Of a DNA stretch of 64,000 nucleotides, positions 43,947-50,757 are shown piece by piece. The notes beneath the pieces were generated by a model. That model was not told the origin of the DNA. It searched no databases and was given only the letters and a program-made list of their open reading frames with translations. Positions within the stretch are counted from its first letter, which is position 1, and each line of letters starts with the position of its first letter. The stretch spans positions 1 through 64,000 of the forward strand of contig JAVBPC010000010.1 in assembly GCA_031549905.1 (NCBI GenBank), given 5' to 3'. This DNA is from Avichristensenella sp031549905. GTDB lineage: Bacteria > Bacillota > Clostridia > Christensenellales > Aristaeellaceae. Position numbers and translations under genes: made by a program.

Positions 43947-44618
43947 ATGGACTACTCACACATCCCATTTCCCACTGAAGACATGGGGCCACACATTCAA
44001 CAAAGGCACTTCTTCATTTCCGCTGACTTAGGGCAATCAAACGATTATACCGCAATAAGTGTTCTTGAACGCATTACAACAGGTGAGGGATGGCTCGGGT
44101 ATCGTGGAAACGGACTGCGCGAGCATCATCTCCGGCACCTTGAAAGGCATCGTGGTGTGTCCTATGTTGACATCGCTGACCGGCTGACAGAGCTATTTCA
44201 TGCACCGCAGCTAGAAGATCACGATAGGGCGCTCATATTTGACCGCACAGGGCTTGGTTCACCTTTCCACGATATGTTGCTTGCCTCGGGTTTCCGAGCC
44301 GCCTTGACGGGAATTACGATTACTGGCGGCGATGTGCCGACGTTCAACAATCGTGCATGGCATGTACCGAAGCGCGATCTAGTGTCATCCTTGCAGCTTC
44401 TCCTACAATCCGGTAATCTCAAGATTGCCCGAGGTTTGCAAGATGCTGATGTGTTTCTCGACGAGATGGCGGCATTCCGTACCAAGATCACGGCCAGTGC
44501 ACATGATCTTTATGGTGCCAAGGGAACAGGCCACGACGATGTTGTGCTCTCCGTCGCCATGGCCTGTTGGGCAGCGACACAAAGAAAATGGCGATTCGGA
44601 AATGTCGATAATATGTGA
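43947..44618 (+). CDS. Large terminase, nuclease-half-like protein
   Basis: 223 residues; ATG at 43947 with GAGGGGG 6 bases upstream, 11 bases after the ATPase stop. RNase H-like acidic residues are visible: Asp27 in FISADLGQSND, Asp in LIFDRTGLG and Asp in GHDDVVLSVAMA. Together with the ATPase half it equals one normal large terminase in length and order. The separate ribosome site argues for a real split rather than a simple frameshift. Confidence 0.78.
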   Translation: MDYSHIPFPTEDMGPHIQQRHFFISADLGQSNDYTAISVLERITTGEGWLGYRGNGLREHHLRHLERHRGVSYVDIADRLTELFHAPQLEDHDRALIFDRTGLGSPFHDMLLASGFRAALTGITITGGDVPTFNNRAWHVPKRDLVSSLQLLLQSGNLKIARGLQDADVFLDEMAAFRTKITASAHDLYGAKGTGHDDVVLSVAMACWAATQRKWRFGNVDNM

Positions 44619-44633
44619 TTGATAGAGTGTCGA

Positions 44634-44660
44634 ATGGCGCTCTTTTCTTGTTGCTGAGAC
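44634..44660 (+). terminator. Terminator closing the packaging operon
   Basis: AGAGTG (44634-44639) pairs with CGCTCT (44648-44653, one wobble), then TTTCTTG. It lies 16 bases after the last element gene. Confidence 0.5.
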
Positions 44661-44691
44661 ATAGCGAATTTTCGCCCGGAACATGCTGGTT

Positions 44692-44712
44692 TTTGACCAC
44701 TATTTTGACCAC
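44692..44712 (+). promoter_or_regulatory. Right integrase arm-type repeat (putative)
   Basis: Identical over 21 bases to 36416-36436: two TTGACCAC octamers separated by TATT. It is 119 bases inside attR, whereas the left copy is 67 bases inside attL. Confidence 0.65.
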
Positions 44713-44794
44713 AATGCAGATTAATTTGCATGAAACCAGACTAGATAAGTCGGATTAAAAAGCTATATATTTCAAGGGTTTTCTATACTTGGCT

Positions 44795-44858
44795 TGGCGC
44801 AGTTATACGCAATTCTATCTGCTTTATGAAATTCAAATCCTCTCACCCAGACCACGAA
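44795..44858 (+). pseudogene. Vestigial tRNA-Pro-like sequence at attR
   Basis: TGGCGCAGTT, the D-arm start of tRNA-Pro, recurs 37 bases before the repeated tRNA 3' end (47 in the intact gene). The anticodon arm between them is degenerate. It is probably a decayed tRNA copy carried next to attP. It should not be charged or functional. Confidence 0.5.
44832..44855 (+). repeat. attR core (24-bp direct repeat)
   Basis: Identical to 36325-36348, marking the right end of the integrated element. Outside it the sequence continues straight into the original tRNA terminator. Confidence 0.93.
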
Positions 44859-44895
44859 AAAGCCCTTGAAAACGTTGAGTTTTCAAGGGCTTTTT
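44857..44895 (+). terminator. Original host terminator of tRNA-Pro
   Basis: A perfect 17-bp stem, AAAAAGCCCTTGAAAAC with GTTTTCAAGGGCTTTTT, loop GTTGA. Before integration this directly followed the tRNA. The rest of 44896-44994 has no gene I can support. Confidence 0.92.
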
Positions 44896-44994
44896 ACATA
44901 TATGCACCTGTAACCCCAAATACGGGGAAATGCATCGTTATCAGGGCGATGCACGCGCACATCGCCGCCCGCCGCATATTTACGGATGTCCGCA

Positions 44995-46923
44995 TCACCA
45001 CTCTGGTGCGGTTGACGAAGGTGTCTGCGCTGGCGGAATCAATAACTCTTTCTCTTCCAGCAACAGTTGCACCGGGTATTTTCCGGCAGGAAGTGTCAAC
45101 CCGTATTGATTCCCAGTGTTTTCTTTCTCCTCAAGCACTACCAGATAATCGTATTGCGACAGCGCAGTGTCCCATTGTTCGGGCGACGCTTCCGCCACCG
45201 CGTCTACATGCGCGTCAAAGAGAAAGTACCTGGCAACATACTGCAGGTAATGGTCGGAAATTTGCCTATCCGTATCCGTGGCATACAGGAGGTGTTTTTC
45301 CTGATCCTCCTGCGCCCAGTTGTCCCCGAGGATCGCCTCCACCCGCGCCGGGAGTGACGCCGGGTATGCCTCCCGCATGCTGTTCATGCCGGCGATTTCC
45401 GATTGCAGAATAATGCCCGTGGCTATGACACACGCGAGGGTGACGCTCTGATACACATCCTTGTGCCAGCGGCTTTTGAAGGCGCGCGGGTCGTACTTTT
45501 CCTGCGTGCGGATGTGCAGTGAACTTTCGACATTGCCGGCGATACACATACCAAGCGCACCGACAAAGAAGATGGTGATGGAGGAGGCATAGCGTTCGAA
45601 CCCGGCCAGTATGAGCGCTTCCTCTGTGGGCATGGTTAGAAGATACATGCCCCAAATGCCGACGTAATAAACGACAACGGCGATATCCAGCGTGCACAAG
45701 CAGCGAAGCAGCCGCCACCGCCGTCCAAAGCCGAACCGCGCGACCAGATAAGCTATCAACCCCAAAGCGTTACAGGCCGCGAAAACGGTAATGCCCATGC
45801 TCCCTGGCGTAAATATAGCATCTATATAGGCATCGGTGATCTTGGCGATGATCTCCGGCGTTTTTTCGGAGTACACTTCCTGGATGTTTTCAGCGCTTAC
45901 GGTATGCTTGGAGTTCACGCCCTTCAGGTCGACCGACACATGAAGCTGCCAGGAGAGAAAGCTTGCAACGGCAAAGGCGATGGCAAGCAGCGCTGCCGCA
46001 AGTCTGACAGGGACACTCTCTCTGGCAGGCGGCTTTTCTTCGGAACGTTGCCCACGTTTGCTCAAAACGACAGACAAGAGATAGACCGCGGCGAGACCCG
46101 CAAAGAACAAACCGCTGGTTTTTGCGATTGTTAGCAGCGCGAGCATAGGCGCGCAGAGAAAGCATGCCCGCCAGAAGCTGTCACGGTGAGTACTTGCGGT
46201 GGCGACCGCACAGAGCGCCAGTGCCGGTAGCAATAAATCCACTAGCAGGGTATTCATTCGAATGGCTTGATTCAAAAAGCACAGCGTCGCCAGGCTCAAG
46301 CCCAGCACGCTGGCAGGCAAGAGCCTGCGCGAACGCTCCACCACCCCGAATACCGCGTAGAAGCAAGCAAGAATCAGCACCGCCTGACCAATCAGCATGA
46401 CGCCCTCGGAGCGGCCGACAATTTTGCAAAAGAAGTACAAAAAGGACGTGCTGCCAAGAGGATAGGTGGAAAAATCGATCAGCGCGGCACCCGCATCGGG
46501 AAACCGGTCGTATATCAATAGGTATTTTACCGCAACACCCCAGTGAGAGAAATTATCGTAGTGCACAAAGCGCGCGCTGTATAGGGCGGCAAACAGTATG
46601 ACAGTGCAGCACGCAAACGCGATAGCTACCATGCTTACGCTTTTCCGCGGGAAAAAGGCTTCGGGCAACTTGCCGCGAAGCAGATACGCGACGAACAGGA
46701 AAATCCCCGTGCCAAAGATGACCCAACAGGCGATGGGCAGGATCCCCAGCAGGCCGGAGGTATATACAGCGCACGCAATAGCAGACAGGATAAACGCCCA
46801 ATAGCTCCGGCTATGCACGCGCAATTTGCTCTGCATCAGCATATAGTACCCTGCGATGGACAACCCGAAGGTCAGGAACCGTAGTGCGGTAATGATAAGC
46901 AAATAAGCGTCGGATGGTATCAT
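44995..46923 (-). CDS. GT-C-like multispanning membrane protein of an exopolysaccharide locus
   Basis: About 642 residues; start 46923 in an ATGA overlap with the glycosyltransferase gene. Around 12 membrane helices. The first long extracytoplasmic loop has FVHYDNFSHWGVAVKYLL, resembling the acidic motif of GT-C lipid-linked glycosyltransferases. The C-terminal ~100 residues are soluble. It takes the place where cellulose operons usually have BcsB. Likely adds or polymerises sugars, or modifies the polymer made by the neighbour; not assigned to a named family. Confidence 0.7.
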   Translation of the reverse strand: MIPSDAYLLIITALRFLTFGLSIAGYYMLMQSKLRVHSRSYWAFILSAIACAVYTSGLLGILPIACWVIFGTGIFLFVAYLLRGKLPEAFFPRKSVSMVAIAFACCTVILFAALYSARFVHYDNFSHWGVAVKYLLIYDRFPDAGAALIDFSTYPLGSTSFLYFFCKIVGRSEGVMLIGQAVLILACFYAVFGVVERSRRLLPASVLGLSLATLCFLNQAIRMNTLLVDLLLPALALCAVATASTHRDSFWRACFLCAPMLALLTIAKTSGLFFAGLAAVYLLSVVLSKRGQRSEEKPPARESVPVRLAAALLAIAFAVASFLSWQLHVSVDLKGVNSKHTVSAENIQEVYSEKTPEIIAKITDAYIDAIFTPGSMGITVFAACNALGLIAYLVARFGFGRRWRLLRCLCTLDIAVVVYYVGIWGMYLLTMPTEEALILAGFERYASSITIFFVGALGMCIAGNVESSLHIRTQEKYDPRAFKSRWHKDVYQSVTLACVIATGIILQSEIAGMNSMREAYPASLPARVEAILGDNWAQEDQEKHLLYATDTDRQISDHYLQYVARYFLFDAHVDAVAEASPEQWDTALSQYDYLVVLEEKENTGNQYGLTLPAGKYPVQLLLEEKELLIPPAQTPSSTAPEW

Positions 46924-49250
46924 GCGCACCGCCCTTTCCCTTCGTCGGCGTCTTCCTTTGCTTCCCTGTGCTTCACCCTGGGGGTTTCGGATCCGCCTTC
47001 CGCCTGTGCGATCCATATATCCAGCAGCTCAGCGAAGACCGGGCTATAGATGAGATCTTGCCAGTTCTCTACCGTAAAGCGCAGGCAGGTGCCGGTCCCT
47101 TCCGTCTGCACCGCCTCAGGGTTGATCAGCACCATCGTCATTCCGCCGTCCAGGCTCAAAACTTGCCTGCCAAAGGGCAGGACGTGGCTGACCTCCGCAA
47201 GCAGCGCATGCCGGTAATCAAAGGCGATAAGCGTACCGCAAAACCCGTCATCGGTCGATACCGGCGCACTGAGCGCGATGTGGGGGAGCGTGCTCTTTCC
47301 GCTCTCCTGCTTTTTTGCGTGGTGCGACAGATTCATAAGCAGATCATCGGCAGCGGTTATCCAGGGGTCCATTTTGATTGGCAGGGAGTGCATGCGGTCA
47401 TACACTACCTGCATGTACTGGCGGCGGTTTGCGTCATCCATGGCGGTGATGCGGGCGCCGTAATGCCACAGCCCGCCCTGCTGATACACGCGCTCTATCA
47501 CGCCCTGGAAGGATGCACGGTAGCGGCCGGCAGAAACGGTAAAGGAAACGGGTGTATCGGGTGGTATGTATTCCGGCCGGTCCAGCACGAAGTTCAGTCC
47601 CGCTTCGGATACATCGGTGGTGATAGTATACAGCTCACGGCCTGCGTAGGTCACCCGCAGCTGTTCCCGGGCGATGAACCGCTCGGTCCGCCGGTACTGC
47701 GGCCTGCCCATCATAAAGAATACGGCGTAAAGCAGGTTGATCAGATTGCGTATCAACCAAAATGCGATGATGCTGCTATACACCAGCGCTAAGCCGTACT
47801 TGCCGTATGTGAATTTAATTATCCCCGCCACCGACATCCCGATCAGCACAAGGTGCGGAATGGCGTAGCGAAAACACCGCTCTTCTTCGGAATGAGCGGT
47901 CTTTTTCGTCACTTTGAATTTTTTCTGCTTGATACCCAGGCATTCCAACAGCACGGGTATAATCATATAAGGCATCATGATTGTATCGACAACCTGTGCC
48001 CAGCGCTGGTTTCTCAGTTCGCTATCCAGCAAGCGCATGGAGAGGTTATAAAAGAGGTGGCTTGGCGCCCAGAACAGCAGGATATCCCAGAATCCCACCT
48101 TCGCGATGCGCAGGCCGAACAGCGCAAAAAGGATGGGCGCGAGAATGAAGATCAGCCGCCGGGCAAAGCTCCACCAGTAAGACAGGCTGAGCATGTAGCT
48201 GATGCGCGCCGGCACGGAAAGGCCTTTGCGAAAGGGGAGACGGGTGTTTTTGATGCTCTGTATCACGCCCCGCGCCCAGCGGATGCGCTGGGTGAGCATG
48301 CTGCGTATGGAGGTGGGCGTCAGACCGCTGGCCAGCACCTCCTTGGTGGCGTAGGTGGTGTACCCAAGGCTCTGTATCAGGATGCCGGTTTCAAAATCCT
48401 CCGTGATGGTATCGGTGGGGAAACCGCCGATCTCTTCCAACGCGGCGCGGGCCAGCACGGTGTTGCTGCCCGTATATGCCGCGGCGTTGGAACTGTTGCG
48501 CGAAACATTGATCTCCTTGGTAAAAAAATCCTGCTCGTTGGGAATAGCGCGCTCGGAAAACAGGTTGTGCTGGAATAAATCAGGATTATAGAAGCTTTGC
48601 GGGGTTTGGACGAACCCGACCTTGGCGTGCTTGTCAATCTCTTTAGGTCTGCGGGGCACCCAACGGCCCTTTTTCTTTTTCATCTTCGGAAGGAAGAAAT
48701 AGGGCACGCTGCGCAGCAAAAAGGTGCTGCGCGGTATCATATCCGCATCAAAGGTTACCACCAGCGGGGAAGTGGTTTGGGCCAGCGCGTTGTTAAGGTT
48801 TCCGGATTTTGCATGCTTGTTGCCGGCCAGCCCAAGCCAACGCACGCCCAGCGAGTTTGCCAGGGTTTCCATTTCCGGGCGGTTCCCATCATCGCAGAGG
48901 TAGATATGCACCTTATGCTTATCGGGATATTCCATGAAAGTGCATGCGTTTAGCGTTTTGTACAGCAACTCTACCGGTTCATTGTGGGTAGCTACGAACA
49001 CGTCCACATCCGGGTACCACGCCTCCGGAATCTCGGGCAGCTCAAGGGTCGTCACTTTGCCGCGCCGCCAGAATAGCTCGAATGTGCCCAGCGCGGATTC
49101 GATTTCGGCCCATAGCAGCAGCACACCCATGAGCAACGCAAACCAGCCCTCGCCCAGCGGAAGAGTGAAAAACAGCCGCCAGAGCAGGTAGAGGCTCATC
49201 AGACAGGCGGTTGCAATGAACAGCATACGTTCCCGGTTTTTTTTCATCAT
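46920..49250 (-). CDS. Cellulose-synthase-like glycosyltransferase with PilZ domain (BcsA-like)
   Basis: About 776 residues. The start is uncertain: a strong promoter covers 49350-49379, so the long frame to 49379 is impossible; ATG 49250 (MMKKNRERMLF) is preferred, although no clear ribosome site precedes it. Two N-terminal helices, then a GT2 domain with DVFVATHNEP, YLCDDGN, FDADMIPR, TEDFETG and QRIRWARG (the D,D,D,QxxRW set of processive beta-glycan synthases), then more helices. A PilZ domain near residues 520-610 has RFIAREQLRV and DVSEAGLNF, so c-di-GMP should switch it on. No BcsB, BcsZ or BcsC is present. Confidence 0.88.
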   Translation of the reverse strand: MMKKNRERMLFIATACLMSLYLLWRLFFTLPLGEGWFALLMGVLLLWAEIESALGTFELFWRRGKVTTLELPEIPEAWYPDVDVFVATHNEPVELLYKTLNACTFMEYPDKHKVHIYLCDDGNRPEMETLANSLGVRWLGLAGNKHAKSGNLNNALAQTTSPLVVTFDADMIPRSTFLLRSVPYFFLPKMKKKKGRWVPRRPKEIDKHAKVGFVQTPQSFYNPDLFQHNLFSERAIPNEQDFFTKEINVSRNSSNAAAYTGSNTVLARAALEEIGGFPTDTITEDFETGILIQSLGYTTYATKEVLASGLTPTSIRSMLTQRIRWARGVIQSIKNTRLPFRKGLSVPARISYMLSLSYWWSFARRLIFILAPILFALFGLRIAKVGFWDILLFWAPSHLFYNLSMRLLDSELRNQRWAQVVDTIMMPYMIIPVLLECLGIKQKKFKVTKKTAHSEEERCFRYAIPHLVLIGMSVAGIIKFTYGKYGLALVYSSIIAFWLIRNLINLLYAVFFMMGRPQYRRTERFIAREQLRVTYAGRELYTITTDVSEAGLNFVLDRPEYIPPDTPVSFTVSAGRYRASFQGVIERVYQQGGLWHYGARITAMDDANRRQYMQVVYDRMHSLPIKMDPWITAADDLLMNLSHHAKKQESGKSTLPHIALSAPVSTDDGFCGTLIAFDYRHALLAEVSHVLPFGRQVLSLDGGMTMVLINPEAVQTEGTGTCLRFTVENWQDLIYSPVFAELLDIWIAQAEGGSETPRVKHREAKEDADEGKGRCA

Positions 49251-49349
49251 CGTTGCGGAATGATCGATCCGCGCGTGTGTCGTGCGCAAAAGTGGATTTC
49301 TAGCAGGAGAAATGTTACATGCAGGATACATCGTTTGGTTACACGTTGA

Positions 49350-49379
49350 ATTATACAGTCTCGATTTTATTGTTGTCAA
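49350..49379 (-). promoter_or_regulatory. Sigma-A promoter of the exopolysaccharide operon
   Basis: Minus strand: TTGACA (49374-49379), 18-base spacer, TATAAT (49350-49355), a perfect match to consensus. The transcript should start near 49343, leaving a leader of about 90 bases before the preferred start. Confidence 0.85.
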
Positions 49380-49384
49380 GAAAA

Positions 49385-49430
49385 AAGAAGAATGCCCTCA
49401 AAACGTCGCGTTTTCAAGGACATTCTTCTT
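49385..49430. terminator. Hairpin terminator, probably bidirectional
   Basis: AAGAAGAATG (49385-49394) pairs with CATTCTTCTT (49421-49430), with inner AAAACG/CGTTTT pairing. T-rich runs flank both ends (TTTTTTCTT on the minus strand). It terminates the Gfo/Idh gene and insulates the promoter beside it. Confidence 0.8.
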
Positions 49431-49446
49431 TTCTTGTATCCGGCGG

Positions 49447-50733
49447 TTAAAACCTTACCAGATCCTCAATACCGATTTCTCTGCCCGATGCAATGGATTG
49501 ATTCGCCGCAACACCCGTCAGGATCGACATCGCGCCATCCACATGGGAGGCTGCGCGGTGGAAACGGTCCGGCTGAGGGCTGCCGAATATATCCTCCAGT
49601 AGTACGCGGTCACCGCCGCCGTGGCCGCCCTTTCCCTCTTCCAGTTCAATATCATAGGGCTTGCCGAACATGGGTCGCACCGTGAGCGTTGCCCCGCGCA
49701 GCGCGCCTTCATCCTCTTTGCTGCCACCCGCGTTGATGTAGGCCCTTTCCACTACTTTCAGTTCAATGCGACCCTTTTCCCCGTTGATATTGACGTTGAA
49801 GCCTTCCCACGGCATATAGGCATTGAGCGAATAGGTCATGATCGCGCCGCTGTTGTATTTGACGATGACACCCATGGTGTCCTCAATCGAAATATCATCG
49901 GAAAACACGCTGCGGTCGCGGATATAGCCACTGTCTTCCTCGGCGCTCAGATACATTTCGCGCATGGTTTCGCTCTTTTCCATGTCCATCGCAAACGGGT
50001 CATCCAGCGCTACCTTGCGGCCCAGGCTGCGGGCGTAGAATTCCTTGACGCCCCGCCTTTCCGCGTTTTTCATGCCGTAAAAGTTCAGCGCGCCGTACGC
50101 AAATACTTTTTTCGGCTGCGTGCCCAACCAGAAGTTGACCAGATCGAAATGGTGGGTAGATTTGTGCACCAGCAGCCCGCCGCTGTTGTACTTGTTGCGG
50201 TGCCAGCGTCGGAAATAATCCGCGCCGTGCTGGGTATCCAGCAGCCACTCAAAGTGTACGGAGAATACCTCGCCGATCACGCCATCCATGATCAGCTCGC
50301 GCAGCTTGGTATTGTGAGGCGCATAACGGTAGTTGAACGAAACGCGCAGGGACTTCCCGGTGCGCTTTTGCGTGTCAATGATGGCTTGCGCCTTCTCCGC
50401 GTCGATCGTCATCGGTTTTTCCGTGATGACATCGCATCCCAGTTCCATCGCGCGGATGATGTACTGATGGTGCGTGCGGTCCACGCTGGTCACAATGACG
50501 CAGTCCGGCTTTGTCTCCTTAATCATCCGGTCAAAATCCGTATAGTGGTACGTCGGCAGCGGCTGCGGGGCGCCTGCCTCGCACAGCAGCTTGTTCGCGT
50601 AATCCATGCGCGTCTTAGACAGATCACAAAACGCTACCATCTCGCTGGTTTCTTTATACCTTGATGCGACCGCCTCATAGAAAAACCTTGCCCGTCCGCC
50701 TGTGCCAACCTGCGCATACCGTTTGCGTTGCAT
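49447..50733 (-). CDS. Gfo/Idh/MocA family oxidoreductase
   Basis: 428-residue NAD(P)-dependent sugar or inositol dehydrogenase-like enzyme. N-terminal Rossmann segment YAQVGTGGRARFF, conserved EKPMTIDAEKAQAII (the EKP catalytic-region motif), then a beta-sheet substrate domain containing HKSTHHFDLVNFWLG. GGAGG lies 8 bases upstream. It is the last gene of the leftward carbohydrate run, 24 bases after the serine-hydrolase gene. Acts on an imported sugar or its derivative; substrate unknown. Confidence 0.92.
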   Translation of the reverse strand: MQRKRYAQVGTGGRARFFYEAVASRYKETSEMVAFCDLSKTRMDYANKLLCEAGAPQPLPTYHYTDFDRMIKETKPDCVIVTSVDRTHHQYIIRAMELGCDVITEKPMTIDAEKAQAIIDTQKRTGKSLRVSFNYRYAPHNTKLRELIMDGVIGEVFSVHFEWLLDTQHGADYFRRWHRNKYNSGGLLVHKSTHHFDLVNFWLGTQPKKVFAYGALNFYGMKNAERRGVKEFYARSLGRKVALDDPFAMDMEKSETMREMYLSAEEDSGYIRDRSVFSDDISIEDTMGVIVKYNSGAIMTYSLNAYMPWEGFNVNINGEKGRIELKVVERAYINAGGSKEDEGALRGATLTVRPMFGKPYDIELEEGKGGHGGGDRVLLEDIFGSPQPDRFHRAASHVDGAMSILTGVAANQSIASGREIGIEDLVRF

Positions 50734-50757
50734 GCCAATGTCCTCCTGTTGTACTCG

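Larger units (their letters stand above)
36325..44855. mobile_element. Integrated phage-satellite-like element at tRNA-Pro (about 8.5 kb)
   Basis: Bounded by 24-base direct repeats of the tRNA-Pro 3' end. Contents in order: integrase and repressor (leftward), then HTH protein, primase-helicase, two small ORFs, scaffold-like, HK97-type capsid, small terminase, large terminase in two ORFs (rightward). No portal, protease, connector, tail, holin or endolysin gene is visible. The divergent int-repressor and HTH-primase layout is that of phage-inducible chromosomal islands. The capsid-terminase segment is noticeably more A/T-rich than the host, whereas the primase is closer to host composition, suggesting a mosaic. 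A deleted prophage is the alternative. Confidence 0.85.

Noticed and set aside
36325..44855. Complete temperate prophage
   Set aside because: Too short, and no portal, tail, tape-measure, holin or endolysin gene could be found in either strand.
46924..47016. Longer start for the GT-C-like membrane protein (upstream frame to 47016)
   Set aside because: The added 31 residues are arginine-rich and overlap the neighbouring gene; the ATGA overlap at 46920-46923 gives a natural start.
49251..49379. Longer N-terminus of the cellulose-synthase-like gene
   Set aside because: The consensus promoter lies inside that stretch, so the extra codons are not transcribed as coding sequence from it.
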